From NCBI GenBank assembly GCA_023212725.1, contig JALBYF010000026.1, forward strand, positions 172,619-236,618: a stretch of 64,000 bases of DNA, in the 5' to 3' direction. Under the pieces are notes generated by a model. It was not told the origin of the DNA. It searched no databases and worked only from the letters and a program-made list of their open reading frames with translations. The DNA comes from Tranzscheliella williamsii (taxonomy: Eukaryota > Basidiomycota > Ustilaginomycetes > Ustilaginales > Ustilaginaceae). A program made the translations under genes and the position numbers. Below, piece after piece: positions 18,990 through 29,817 of the stretch; within the stretch, counting starts at the first letter, position 1; each line of letters opens with the position of its first letter.

Positions 18990-20972
18990 TCAGTAGAGGT
19001 TGCACTTGCCGGGGCGGAGGGCGCACCAGAGGGGCTGGAGGGGTTCGGGGCGGTGGCCCGCGGCGAGGAGGCGGAAGCGGAGGTCGAGGAGGCGGGGGTA
19101 GGCCTCGATGGCGGAGCGGGGCTGGGTGGCGAGGGTGGTGCCGGGGTTGGTCGAGTTGTAGGTGGCGCCGGTCCAGAAGACCTCTGCGGCGGCGGCGGCG
19201 CGGGGCCAGAGCTTGGCGTCGAGGATGGCGGCGTCTACGGTTTCGGTCCAGAGGGCTGCCTGGCCGCCGAGGATGCGGGCGGCCGCGTCGGGGCGCTTGG
19301 TGCCCGTGGCGACCGTGTCCGGCCGGAAGGCGTACATGTTCTGCCAGCCGACGTAGGGGCACCACGAGGCAGTGGTGGCATTGCCAAGCCACTGTGCACC
19401 GCCACAGTCGAGGTAGAAGAACTGGTAGGGCGCCAGGACAACATCCACGCCCGCGTTGTTGGCCAGGACCGTGGCGACGTTGGCGACGTCCTTCCAGACA
19501 GCGACGAGCGAGCCGGGCGCCAGCAGCGCCGCCGTGCGCGGGAAGCGCGTCGCCATCTCCTCCCACACCATGCCCAGCTTGCCCGCAGCCCGGGTGACGC
19601 GGCCGACAAGCTGCATGAACGGCGCCAGCGCACCGTCCATGTCCGCCTCATTCTTGAATCCCCAGCACGCCTGGTTGGGCTCGTCCCCGCCGGAGCTGAC
19701 GTAGGCCGAGTGCGACATGGCCGCAGTGCGCGTGAGCACCTTGGTGGTCAACGACGCGATCCCTGCCGAGAGGGGCAGCACTTTGCCGTTCTCCGCCAGC
19801 CGCAGCTGGCCCGAGGGCGGCTCGGCCGCCACGGCCTGCCATGCCGGCTGCTCTGGGCACGACAGCAGCTGGCCGCCGTCGATCGCAGTGACCCCGGCAA
19901 GCATGTGGGCGGGCATGTCGGTCTCGATGATCACGTTGATGCCGCGCGCGGCGGCATAGTCGACAATGTGGGCGACGTCGGCCTCGGTGTAGACCATCCG
20001 GGTCGGCTCGCCGCCCACGAGCGTCCAGCCGTACGACCCGGCCTGGGCGAGGCGCGCGAGGTCGGCATCGCCCTGGAACGCCAGCGGCCACGACTGGGTG
20101 TCGGTGGCATGCCAGTGGAACTGGTTCATCTTGACAAGGCTCATCGCATCCAGCGTGCGCTCGATCGAGCCCAGCGGGAACCAGTTGCGCGCCGTGTCGA
20201 GCAGCAGCCCGCGGTACGGGTACGCGGGGCGGTCGCGGATCTTGTGCGGTACGTCTTTGATGAAGCGGTCCTCGCGCCCCGGCGCCGTGTTGCGCACCGG
20301 CAGCGTGTAGACCAGCTGCCGCAGCGTCTGCAGCGCTCGGTATGCACCCAGCGCCGTGTACGCCTTGATCTGCACCGCCGAGCCGTCGCCGGGCACGTCC
20401 AGCAGATACATCTCCTGGTCCAGCACGCCCAAATCGCCGGGCAGATGCGTGTCGCGCTCCAGGTCGAGCGGCGCAGCAGAGACGCTCATGTTGAGTCGCT
20501 GCACCGCCTTGCTCGAGATGCTGCAGCCGTTCCGCCAGTTGGCCGAGATGTTCAGCGCGCTCTGCTCGTCCTTGGCCGGCATGAACGGCTCCTGGTACAG
20601 AGCTGCATCTTTTTGGTCGCCCGCATGGCAGGTATCCTTGACGGAGCGCAGCAGCTCAACCACGCTGATCTGCACCTTGGAGACCACCGGCGCACTGCCC
20701 ACGGCAGCTCGGTACGACTCGCCGCGGTCCGAGACGAGTGCCCAGTGGTTGAGCGAGTTGATGGAATCAGACGCCTCACGAATAGCTTGCTTCAGGTCCA
20801 GCGGCACCCTTGCGGCGTCGGTACCGTCGACAAGCTCGATGTCGAGCTTGGGAGCAAGGCGCAGGAACGGCCCGTTGGCCTTGAGCTCATGGTGCGCAGG
20901 CTGCGGCCAGAGTGCCAAGGTGTTGGGCACCAACGCCAGCGCGCCTGCCACCGCCACAAAGAGCCACTTCAT
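18990..20972 (-). CDS. Secreted beta-N-acetylhexosaminidase, GH20
   Basis: 660 residues from the ATG at 20972; a longer frame starts only at TTG. The N-terminus has a signal peptide (MKWLFVAVAGALALVPNTLA). A GH20 N-terminal domain is followed by the catalytic barrel: YRGLLLDTARNWFPL, KMNQFHWHATDTQSWP, then SSGGDEPNQACW near residue 427, with the paired catalytic Asp-Glu. It also has NVIIETDMPAH and WTETVDAAILDAKLWPR near the end. The enzyme releases terminal GlcNAc/GalNAc from chitin fragments and glycoproteins outside the cell. A TATA box lies ~130 bases upstream on the same strand. Family assignment is firm; physiological substrate is inferred. Confidence 0.93.
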   Translation of the reverse strand: MKWLFVAVAGALALVPNTLALWPQPAHHELKANGPFLRLAPKLDIELVDGTDAARVPLDLKQAIREASDSINSLNHWALVSDRGESYRAAVGSAPVVSKVQISVVELLRSVKDTCHAGDQKDAALYQEPFMPAKDEQSALNISANWRNGCSISSKAVQRLNMSVSAAPLDLERDTHLPGDLGVLDQEMYLLDVPGDGSAVQIKAYTALGAYRALQTLRQLVYTLPVRNTAPGREDRFIKDVPHKIRDRPAYPYRGLLLDTARNWFPLGSIERTLDAMSLVKMNQFHWHATDTQSWPLAFQGDADLARLAQAGSYGWTLVGGEPTRMVYTEADVAHIVDYAAARGINVIIETDMPAHMLAGVTAIDGGQLLSCPEQPAWQAVAAEPPSGQLRLAENGKVLPLSAGIASLTTKVLTRTAAMSHSAYVSSGGDEPNQACWGFKNEADMDGALAPFMQLVGRVTRAAGKLGMVWEEMATRFPRTAALLAPGSLVAVWKDVANVATVLANNAGVDVVLAPYQFFYLDCGGAQWLGNATTASWCPYVGWQNMYAFRPDTVATGTKRPDAAARILGGQAALWTETVDAAILDAKLWPRAAAAAEVFWTGATYNSTNPGTTLATQPRSAIEAYPRLLDLRFRLLAAGHRPEPLQPLWCALRPGKCNLY

Positions 20973-21567
20973 CGCGGCAGCAACAGCAAAGATGGGCAAG
21001 GGGGACGGAGAAAAGTGGTGGAGAAGACAGAGTGACACTAGCAAGGCAAGCTGCTGTGAAGAAGATCGATGCTCTTCTGTACGATGTGAGCTACGCCTGC
21101 CTATATATACGTCATCCCAGGCTGCGCTGGCAGGGGCTGCGTTTTCGGGCGACGTGAAGGCGGGCCGTTACTCAATCTTTCTCACGCGGTAGGGCGGGCC
21201 CACATGAAGGTGAGATGGCGGGCTGGGTGGGTTTGTCTAGCACGGTGGGTAGTGACAAAGGGGAAGAGGAGGACCGACGAAAGCGGTGCCATGCCCAGCG
21301 GGGCGTGCGCGGCGAGGTGGGCTTGGGCGGATGGAGCGGGTGGGGTGCGGTGGGCCTGTGTGGGCGTGGCAAGGCAGAGCAATGCTGGAAGCCTTCGAGA
21401 AGAGCGCATCCTTGCAGGACGCCGCACGTGTGGTCGCAGCCTACCCACCGGCCAACCTGCCCGCGTGCAGTAGCGCGGCCCACGGCCCGCCCTCGGCCCA
21501 CACAAGACGACGCTCGATTCACAGCACCGGTCAACAGTGGTGGGACCCGCGGTGGGCAGGAGCGGCA
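20973..21567. other. Intergenic between hexosaminidase start and acyl-CoA dehydrogenase end
   Basis: 595 bases holding the hexosaminidase promoter and leader on the minus strand (TATA at 21102-21109). Frames on either strand here show no domain character. Confidence 0.5.
21102..21115 (-). promoter_or_regulatory. TATA box with adjoining CRE-like TGACG
   Basis: On the minus strand the sequence reads ATGACGTATATATA. TATATATA lies about 130 bases upstream of the hexosaminidase ATG, directly preceded by a TGACGT motif of the kind bound by bZIP factors. The placement fits a core promoter; bZIP control is inference. Confidence 0.5.
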
Positions 21568-23125
21568 TCAGTACGACTTGGGCAGCCCCAGCACGTGCTG
21601 GCCGAGGTAGTTGAGGATCATTTCGCGGCTGTGTCCCACAGCAGCAGATAGGCAGGGTGTGACAGAGCAAAAGGGATTAGCGGGCGGCCTGCACATGTCG
21701 CAGCCAGGCTGACGGGGAGGGCTTACCTGACAGGGGCGAGACGGGGCACGAGGCTGTGGGATCGACACAAATCACGCTCGTCAGCGGCACTGCCCGGCAG
21801 ACAGGGAGAGGGCTGGGCGCCGTAATGAAGGAGCCGCGGATGGCAAGGGGGACGTACATCTCGCGGAAGTACCTCTCGACGTGGTACTCTTTGGCGTAGC
21901 CCATGCCGCCGAGGGTCATGAGGGCAGTTTCGCAGGCGTTGAAGCCGGCCTCTGCGGCGATGTACTTGGCGGCGTTGGCCTGGGCGGCGGCGTCGGGGCT
22001 GCGCTGGTCGTACATGGTAGCGGCGGCGTAGGTGAGGTGGCGGGCGGCTTCGAGGCGGGCCCAGGCGTTTGCGAGCGGGTGCTGGATGGCCTGCATGCTG
22101 CCGATGGGCTTGCCAAAGACGATGCGGTCTGCGGCGTAGGCGACGGCGCGGCGGAGGGCGGCATAACCGGTGCCGAGGGCCTCGCCGGCGAGCAGGCAGC
22201 GCTCGGCGTTCATGCCGTGGAGGACGTAGCGGAAGCCGTCGCCCTCGATGCCGATCAGGTGGTCGGCGGGGACGCGCAAGTTGTCGAACCAGACCTCGTT
22301 GGCGTCGACCGTATTGCCGCCCATCTTGGCGATCTTGCGCATCTCGATGCCGGGCAGCAGCGCCGAGGCGGCCGCATCGGTATGCGGCGTGTGTGGTGCG
22401 CGGCGAAGCGGCGCAAAGAAGAGGCTCAGCCCCGCCGACCGCCGCCCACCCACCTCCGCCTCGGCGGTCCGCGCAAGCAGCACACAGTGGCTCGCCACCT
22501 GCGCCGAGCTCGTCCAGATCTTGCTCCCGTTGATCACGTACGCATCGCCGTCTCGCACCGCCGTCGTCTTGAGCTTGAGTGTCTCCAGCCCCGTCGTCGG
22601 CTCCGTGATCCCAAAGCACGACCGGATACGCCCATCCACCATGCGCGGCAGCCAGTCGCGCTTCTGCGCCGCCGAGGCAAACTCGACAATCGGCATCAGC
22701 GGGTAGATGTTGGCATGGATCGACTGCGCCCCCGCCACCGCCGCTCCCGACTCGGCAATCGTCTGCAGCATCACCGTCGCCTCCGCGATCCCCAGCCCCG
22801 CACCGCCCAGCTCCTCCGGCAGGCAGACCCCAATCCAACCCCCCGCCGACAGAGCATCGTACAGCTCGTGCGGATACTCGGCCTTCTCGTCCTTCGCCCT
22901 CCAGTACGCATCGTCAAACGGCGCGCACACCTCCTGCATCGCACGCCGCACATCCACCTGCGTCTCGCTCAGCCCATGCTCCGACATGCCGCTGTACACC
23001 GTCCCCCTCACCGTTCCCGAACCGCTAAACCACCGCGCCGTCGCCTTGCCCGTTCCCGCACCAACATTGCGCCTCCGGCGCAGCGTCGCGAGCAACAGCT
23101 GTCGCGGATGGATACTGCTGAGCAT
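21568..23125 (-). CDS. Mitochondrial acyl-CoA dehydrogenase, three exons with 27-nt micro-exon
   Basis: Exons are 23125-21858, 21753-21727 and 21628-21568. The introns are 104 nt (GTACGT...CCACAG) and 98 nt (GTAAGC...CACAG). Joined length is 1,356 nt, giving 451 residues. The unspliced frame runs into unrelated residues, whereas splicing restores a family-like end, EILVPRLAPVSREMILNYLG then LPKSY. The start at 23125 gives a basic, mitochondrial-type presequence (MLSSIHPRQLLLATLRRRR ... ARWFSGSG); an ATG at 23221 is an alternative. Motifs include SCFGITEPTTG, NGSKIWTSSAQ and GMGYAKEYHVERYFRE. It is an FAD enzyme introducing a 2,3-double bond into acyl-CoA; chain specificity cannot be read from sequence. 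Confidence 0.9.
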
Positions 23126-23558
23126 CTGGGCGTCTGAATTGGCGAATCCTATGGCAAAGCTGATCGACGGATCCGGTGGTGGTAGAGGGCAGGAGCCTTT
23201 GCGGGGCTGGCTACCCCACATTAGTATTCCCCACTCCTCGTTTCGGCCCAAAGGCCGGCATTACGCGCAAACCCCGTCGCATGGGAGTAAATACGCAGCT
23301 CGAGGATCGACGACCCTCTTCCGCCTTTACCCGGCTCCCTCGCCATCTCAGTAAGATTCATGATTCACCGTGCCCTACCCAAGCATCCGAGTCGTCGCAG
23401 CACGGCTGAAAAAGATTCCATGCATCGGTCGGGAGTAAAGTTAAGAGCTACAGAAAGACCGTGTGGTATTACCAGAGCCATCACGTCTGGACAATGGCGA
23501 CAAGGTACGCAGTGTAGTTGGGTGTGTGTATAGTCCATGGTGGATAGGGATTCGCCAG
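23126..23558. other. Intergenic upstream of acyl-CoA dehydrogenase
   Basis: 433 bases, promoter of the minus-strand dehydrogenase and 3' end of the following minus-strand gene. No gene seen. Confidence 0.4.
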
Positions 23559-26500
23559 TTACTTGCGGCCGAAGAGGCTCGGCAGCCGGAGCCGGCTCAG
23601 CCGGCTGGCAGTGCTAAAGACGCTGCGGTTCTCTGCGGGGTAAGACGCCGGTGCTCCGGCAGCACCGTTGGCTTCGCTGAAGCTGGTCGTGGTCTTGCGT
23701 GAGAGGAGGCTAGCCTTGGGCTTGCGTGTCTTGGTGTTGTGTGCGTTGCCGAGCTGGCCCAGCACGTCCTCCGACTGCCACTGGGGCAGCTTGGACGCCA
23801 GCAGCTCGCAGAAGAGCGGCTGAAGCCGGCGGATGTGCTTCAGACTGGGTGCCGGGTAGTTGACCTCAGGGTTGCTCACTTTGAGCTCGCCAGCCTCCTC
23901 CTCGGCGGCGAGGTGCTGGTTGAGCGCATCCGGCTCGTCGAAAAAGGCCCAGGGGAAGTCGTGTTTTTCTGTACCCCGGACACCGTCGTCGCACACGCCG
24001 TCCTCGATGGTCTCGCCCATCTCCTCCATCAGATCGCGCATCATGCCATCAATGTCGCGCAGCTCCTTCTTCATCGAGTCATCCGGGACGTCTTGCTCCG
24101 AAACACCGCCCGGGTGCGACGCCTCTGGCCGGCCGAGCAGGTAGTTCTTGCGCATCTCCAGCTCGTAGCGCACCTTCATCCATTTGGTGTACTTGGCCAG
24201 CCGGTCCGTCTCGGCCAGGATTTTCTTGACATCGCCATCGGTAAGGCGCGCATCCTGCAACAGCTCTTCAAAGTTGACCTCCAGATTGGGCGCCGATCGA
24301 TCCGAAGGGTGGGCAGGATCCGTCGTGGAGAGGGCCATGTAGTCCAGCCCCAGCTGACACCAGTCCCATAGCGGCTTGGCGATCGAGGCAGTCTCGTGGA
24401 AGAGCATATAGAGAGACTGTTCGTGCCTTGCCGCCAGCGCGATCCATGCTTCGATGCTGTCATCCTTCTTCTTCTTGGTCTCGATCAGGTCGTCGATGAA
24501 CTTTTGCAGATCGCCGAGACGTGCGCTCAGGTTGGCATGCGAGGCGATCTCCCGGATGATTGGGTAGAAGACCGTCTCCAGCGAATCTTTGATGATGGCT
24601 GGGATTAGACTGCCGCTGGCAAGCTCGACCGCCTGCTCTCGGTCTCGCCTCTTGAGACTCTCGCGCAGCAGAAGCTTCAGCAGGGCAAACTTCCGAGCAC
24701 GGGTGTGCTCGGCGCCTTGAGCCCCCCAAGACGGCATCGGCGGACGATCGACACCTAGCGGCGTGGTCTCAGGGTAGGCAAGGCTCAGATCGCCACGGTA
24801 AGGAGACAGGGCGAAACATCGTTGCAGCTCTTGCACATGCGCCGCGGCGTCGGCGCTCAATCGGCCGTTCGACTCGAGAAGAATGGTGGTGACAACGTCT
24901 TCTCCCCGTTTTTTCGCCTGTTGCTGCAATCGGCGAGACTCGACTCGATCGCCACGCTTGACGTAGTCTTCGATTCTCTTGGTCAGCTCGGCATCGTCGA
25001 TCTCCTTTCGAATCGGCACCACGAAATCCTTTTGGATCTGGCTGGCCTCCTTACCCACGACGTAAGAAAAGATGCGCTGGATCAGCGACTTGGCGCCGCC
25101 GGGTCGTGCCAGGAGTAGCGAGAGGATACCCGAAATCATTGTCTCGGCATTGGCATACTTGAGCAGCTGCTTGGCACCCCAGTAAGGTGCCAGACTATGG
25201 ATACCCTTGACCATGTTGAAGAGGTCGTCTGCGTTGGGGGCGACAACGAAGAGCGCATGGAAGATGTAAGCCGCGTGAATTCGAGCAAACTCTACCGAGT
25301 TTCGGTAGTGCGGGGGCAGGTTCTTGATGTTGCCGATCTCGAGGTAGGATATGGCCTCTTCCAGTCCTGTCTCGCTTTCGATAATGCTTTCTTTGAAAGC
25401 ACACCAGTCTCGGCGGACTTTGCTCCAATCCTTGCCGGCCAGTCTCCAGACTCGACCGGCTTCGCCATCGAAAAGTGCGTCGATCTTGGCCATCAAGTCG
25501 GGATCGATGCGCTCCGGCTTGTCGAGCCCTCGCTTGACAGTCCCCTTGCCCCATTGTTTGCCGACTCCCCACTTCTCGGTGCCGGGATCGCCCAGGCCGG
25601 GACCACGGGTCTCGCCTTCACCTCGGACGCCAAAGCCTCGGGTAACAAAGCTACCGAGGTATCGTGTCATGGCAAGTGAATAGAGACGTCGCTTGGTGAT
25701 CTCGCCGCGCTCCAAGGAAGTGGAAAAGTTGCGCGCGGCCATCTCATCAAAGAAGGGCTGGATCCGTTTCTGCCAGTACTTTTCCGGAGCCAGGTCGAGG
25801 CCGGGGAAGCTGTGCACGTGGATGTGGAAGAGATGACGGTAGATGAGAGGCTCTTGGAGATTCTCAGTCTCTCGCATGATCTCTTCGTTGGCATACGGGT
25901 CCTTGGCAGACCGGGCATACTCTCCATCTTCGCCCTTGTCAAACGTCTTGACCCGGGTCAGCTTGGAACGCTGACTGGAAAAGGGATAGCCATACTCTGT
26001 TATGGCGCCAAACTTTTCCAGCTCGGACGCTTCGCTCTGCATTTGAAGCAGCACCAGCGCTTTGAGCAGATAGTGGCGTTGCTGCGGCGTCAAAGGCTTG
26101 ACGCTCGTATCGCGAAGTTTGGGGCCGGTGGGTCCAAACGGTTTTCGGCGCCTCTGCCTAGCTGCTTCGAGCTTTTCCTCGGCTTCGCGCTCCTTTTTGC
26201 GGATGGCCAGCAATCGATTCGACTCGGCCTCTTCTCGCTGGCGGATGGCATTGTTACGAGCTTCGGACTCTTCTTCGCGCTTTCGCTTGAGCGCGGCATC
26301 CATGGCCTCTTTTTTCTTGATCTTTTCCATGCGTTTCGCCTCTTTAGCAGCGAGGGCAGCGGCAGCAGCAGCGGCGGCAGCCTCTTTCTTGGCTCGACGG
26401 CGGTCGGCAGCTTGAATGGACTTTTCCGCCTTCTCCTGTTCCTCAGCCGCCCTGCGTTCCTCAGCAGCCTGTTCTCTCTTCAGCCGGCGTTCTTCCTTTT

Positions 26501-28514
26501 CGGCTGCGGCTGCATTGGCCCTTGCTGCGTTTCCCTTGTTTTTAGACGACTTGGAGGCCAGCAAAGCGCCAGCACCAACTGCGGCGCCGCCAACGGCAGC
26601 AGATGCTGCTGGAATTTCACGAGCTTGGGGATGGGACTCGTCCTGTTCCTCGTCCTCATTTTCTTCCGTTTCAGAGCCGGAGTCAGACTCCTCCTCATTG
26701 GGAATGGCGATGGCTTGCTGTGCAGCAGGCACAGGCGTAGCGGCCTTCTTAGAACCGGAAGATCTGAAATCCCTGTACCCTTTAGGTTGCACAGTGGTGG
26801 ACCCATTGCGCGTCGCAGCGAGGTCCTTGGAATGGATGACAGCAGAAGGGATGGCAGGCGCCGCTTTGGCGGTATCTTGGTGCTCTTCGGAAGTCTGTTC
26901 GGTACTGTCGGCATCGTCATCAGAACCGACGTCTTCTTCAGAGTCGTCATCGCTGGGCGTCTCGGGCTTCTTGATGGTGGCGACGGCCTTTTCCATGGGA
27001 GCAATGATGACTGGGCCACCGGCTTCGTCATCGGGCACATCGGCCGGCTCTGGAGCATCTTCGAGCAGAGCGTCGTCGGAGGAGGATACTTCGCTGTCGC
27101 TGTCGTCGTCGTCATCCTCGCTAACAGAGTCCTCTGGCACGGCTCTGCCGTTTGCGGTCTGCTTGTTGGTACCACTAGTAGCAATAGCACCGGCAGTAAC
27201 ACCTGTGACAGCAGCGAGGGCGGCTTCCTTTGTTGCCCTTGAGGGTGCGCTGGCGGTAGTAGCAGACCTGGATGGAGCACCCTGTTTGCTACGCTCGAGA
27301 GTGGCCAGCGTTTTCCGCCTCTCGCTGTCCATGCTGCGACGCACGGCGCTAGGCCGCCGTTCAGGGCCCGTAGAAGAGATTGGTTTGGAGCGTGCTTCTC
27401 TTGGCTTTACGACGTCGCGCGTCTCGGAAGGCAGCTTCGAGTGCCGCTGAGGCGCACCATCACGATCCTCTCGGTACCAGCGAGGGTCAGACTCGTCAAA
27501 GGCTCGAGCGCTTGGGGCTCTCATGCTTCTACGGCGTTCTTTGGCCAGCAACAGTTCTTCCTCTTCAATCTGAGCCAGATCGAGGTCACGCTCGTCCCTG
27601 CGTTCGGAAGGACTCAGATTGTTGTATCGCTTGAGACGGTTGGAGGACTGGCGCTCCATGGTCGTGCCTCTTGCGCCGCCGGATGAGCGGCTGAGAACAC
27701 GGCTGAGGAGACCTGCGTCGGTTTTGGTGGGAGACAGGTCGGGATCGCGCAGGCGATCCATGTCGGCTCGTCTGGCATTGCGGCTGTCGTAGCTGCTCGG
27801 CTTGGCGGTGCTGCGGCTGCGATGGATCTGAGCTTCGTTCCGCGAATGTTCACCTCGGGCCGATGCTCGAGATGACCATGGTGCGCCAGCAAACTCTTCA
27901 TACGGTTCTGGGGAGCGATAAGGGTCGCTCATCTCGCGACGGTGTGCCCTTTCGCGGGTCAGCTCAGGAACAATACCACCTCCGCGTTCGGATCGCGACT
28001 TGCGCTGCGAAAGCGTTCCACCGTTCCGAGGGGCGTCGCGGCGATCCTGGATCTGGCGTTGACGTGGAGGAATACCGTCGCGGTCGTCGCGCAAACCTTC
28101 CTCCTCTTCAGGATGCGGGAGGAAAGCGGGAATAGCGGGCCTTCGAGCGTTGGCGCGCGCGCGATCATCGCCAGCTCGATCGCCAGCTCGGTCGGAGCGA
28201 TGCTCCAGACGGTAGGACTCTGGCAGCTCTCGGGTCCGACGCCGATCTGTGCCGCGATCAATTCGAGAAGGCTCAGAATCGAATCTTCGGACGGGAGCGT
28301 CTCTGTAGTCGTCCAAGTCGGAAGACCTGTAGTAGGAAGATCGTTCGCTCCTGCGTGTGGCATTGCTGTCGTGTCGAGCACGACGCGCGCCATCGCGAGG
28401 GCCTGAATCATAGGCGGGGAGGGTGGATTCGCGGACAGGCTCTCGCGGAGGTAAGCCCATGGAGCTGAGGATGCTGCCTCTGTCCGGCGGGGGCCTTCGT
28501 TGTCCCGGCGGCAT
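23559..28514 (-). CDS. Large PX-associated (PXB/DUF3818-type) protein, Lec1-like
   Basis: 1,651 residues from the ATG at 28514; the longer frame begins at TTG. Residues 1 to ~640 are Arg/Ser/Asp-rich and disordered. About 640-800 is a highly charged Ala/Glu/Lys/Arg coiled coil. From ~805 a folded region begins with LTPQQRHYLLKALVLLQMQ (PXB-like). It continues with LFHIHVHSFPGLDLAPEKYW, then DDLFNMVKGIHSLAPYWGAK and ISGILSLLLARPGGAKSLIQ, which resemble the DUF3818 domain of yeast YPR097W/Lec1, a mitochondrial lipid-homeostasis protein. I could not see a clear PX lipid-binding core. The role is probably membrane or lipid associated. The N-terminal extension is unusually long for the family. Confidence 0.75.
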   Translation of the reverse strand: MPPGQRRPPPDRGSILSSMGLPPREPVRESTLPAYDSGPRDGARRARHDSNATRRSERSSYYRSSDLDDYRDAPVRRFDSEPSRIDRGTDRRRTRELPESYRLEHRSDRAGDRAGDDRARANARRPAIPAFLPHPEEEEGLRDDRDGIPPRQRQIQDRRDAPRNGGTLSQRKSRSERGGGIVPELTRERAHRREMSDPYRSPEPYEEFAGAPWSSRASARGEHSRNEAQIHRSRSTAKPSSYDSRNARRADMDRLRDPDLSPTKTDAGLLSRVLSRSSGGARGTTMERQSSNRLKRYNNLSPSERRDERDLDLAQIEEEELLLAKERRRSMRAPSARAFDESDPRWYREDRDGAPQRHSKLPSETRDVVKPREARSKPISSTGPERRPSAVRRSMDSERRKTLATLERSKQGAPSRSATTASAPSRATKEAALAAVTGVTAGAIATSGTNKQTANGRAVPEDSVSEDDDDDSDSEVSSSDDALLEDAPEPADVPDDEAGGPVIIAPMEKAVATIKKPETPSDDDSEEDVGSDDDADSTEQTSEEHQDTAKAAPAIPSAVIHSKDLAATRNGSTTVQPKGYRDFRSSGSKKAATPVPAAQQAIAIPNEEESDSGSETEENEDEEQDESHPQAREIPAASAAVGGAAVGAGALLASKSSKNKGNAARANAAAAEKEERRLKREQAAEERRAAEEQEKAEKSIQAADRRRAKKEAAAAAAAAALAAKEAKRMEKIKKKEAMDAALKRKREEESEARNNAIRQREEAESNRLLAIRKKEREAEEKLEAARQRRRKPFGPTGPKLRDTSVKPLTPQQRHYLLKALVLLQMQSEASELEKFGAITEYGYPFSSQRSKLTRVKTFDKGEDGEYARSAKDPYANEEIMRETENLQEPLIYRHLFHIHVHSFPGLDLAPEKYWQKRIQPFFDEMAARNFSTSLERGEITKRRLYSLAMTRYLGSFVTRGFGVRGEGETRGPGLGDPGTEKWGVGKQWGKGTVKRGLDKPERIDPDLMAKIDALFDGEAGRVWRLAGKDWSKVRRDWCAFKESIIESETGLEEAISYLEIGNIKNLPPHYRNSVEFARIHAAYIFHALFVVAPNADDLFNMVKGIHSLAPYWGAKQLLKYANAETMISGILSLLLARPGGAKSLIQRIFSYVVGKEASQIQKDFVVPIRKEIDDAELTKRIEDYVKRGDRVESRRLQQQAKKRGEDVVTTILLESNGRLSADAAAHVQELQRCFALSPYRGDLSLAYPETTPLGVDRPPMPSWGAQGAEHTRARKFALLKLLLRESLKRRDREQAVELASGSLIPAIIKDSLETVFYPIIREIASHANLSARLGDLQKFIDDLIETKKKKDDSIEAWIALAARHEQSLYMLFHETASIAKPLWDWCQLGLDYMALSTTDPAHPSDRSAPNLEVNFEELLQDARLTDGDVKKILAETDRLAKYTKWMKVRYELEMRKNYLLGRPEASHPGGVSEQDVPDDSMKKELRDIDGMMRDLMEEMGETIEDGVCDDGVRGTEKHDFPWAFFDEPDALNQHLAAEEEAGELKVSNPEVNYPAPSLKHIRRLQPLFCELLASKLPQWQSEDVLGQLGNAHNTKTRKPKASLLSRKTTTSFSEANGAAGAPASYPAENRSVFSTASRLSRLRLPSLFGRK

Positions 28515-29817
28515 GATGGCTGCTAGTTGCGCTACACTGCGACAACGGAAGGCAATGCAGTGAGTTTTGCAAGATCGACGGCGAAACTGCCAAGGGCTGA
28601 ATGGCAGTGGTGGTGGTGGTATGGACGAAAGTAGAGCGACGAGGAGCAGAGCTAGAAGCAGAGCTAGCAAGAAGCAGCCAAGGGAAGCGGGGCAGCAGAA
28701 CAGTGCAGAATACAGCGCGAAGAGGAGCGCGGGGAAGGGCAGCAGAAGAGCGGCACAGCAACGATGCGCGTTGCATTTGGAAACGCAGTCTAAAGGCGAG
28801 CGCGAGCTAAGCTGCAGCTCGAGCTTAACCCAGATATGAAATCGGATTAGCTCAATTGGTAGTTAGTCTAAGGCAAACAGAGCCAAGCAGAGGCAAGCAG
28901 AGACACGCCGGATCCATCGAAGCGTCGACGGAAAACGCTGAGTTCCAACAGCGGCAGCTTGCGTTATCACACCCGCCGAATACAATATTCGCGTCGTCAT
29001 CCGCCGTCGCATACACAGATTCCAAATCGATCCCCATACCCCATCGGCCCTTACAGCCCACCTCAGTACAGTATCGGCGATGGATACGAAATCATCATCA
29101 CGAAGGACCGCTTTCATCCTGCATAGATGATGCTAATTGTCGACAGTGCAGAGGGACGGAGGATAGCGTGGATCGACAGCGAAGGGACGGGGAGACGGGA
29201 GATGTTCTGCGCGTCTTGCTCGCTGCGCATTCACGCTGTCACGTCTCCAGCCGAAGCGCGGGATGGGTCGACCGCGCCGACGGCGAGAGAGAAGCGCGCG
29301 CGGGATCGAATAGTATTTGCGCATGGATTGGCATCCGGCCAACAACCCGGGCGCGCCGAGCCTCTGCAAGTCAAAGAGCGAGGGCCTGGGCGGACCTCGT
29401 GACGATCCGCGTTGCCCAGCTCAATCCACCAACAGCGCTTCTGTACTGCAGTTGGAGCTGCGCGCAGGTACCATGCTGATGAGTGCAGCGCTTCCATCTC
29501 CGCTTGTGGGCAGCTCGACCTCGCTAAGTTACAGCCAAATGTGCGGCGGCGAATCTGACAAGCTTCTCACTCAAGAAAAAACACATGAACCGGCGAGAGC
29601 AGCGCCTGTTAGATTCATGTGAAGTGGGGCTCCTCCTCGAGGGGCGAGCAGCAAGCTGGCCTAGCACTAGAAAAGCACGAGATGGTATGGCAAAGAGAAA
29701 GACACAGAGTGAGCAAGTTCTACAAAGTACATGGGGGGTCGATGCCGCCGTCAGGCAGACAGGAGGGGTAGCCAAGGCGAGGGAGAGACGAGACAATGCT
29801 TGCTAGTGCGGAGGAGG
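28515..29817. other. 1.3-kb intergenic region
   Basis: Lies between the PX-associated gene start and the NOP7 end (both minus). It has several short frames without domain character and a tRNA 5'-half-like sequence near 28,848-28,870. Purine-rich on the plus strand at 28,560-28,800, i.e. a pyrimidine-rich leader for the minus-strand gene. Confidence 0.4.

Noticed and set aside
18981..21035. 684-codon plus-strand frame opposite the hexosaminidase
   Set aside because: It is the antisense shadow of a GC-rich gene; the translated text is Arg/Gly/Ala-rich and has no motifs, whereas the minus strand has GH20 catalytic motifs.
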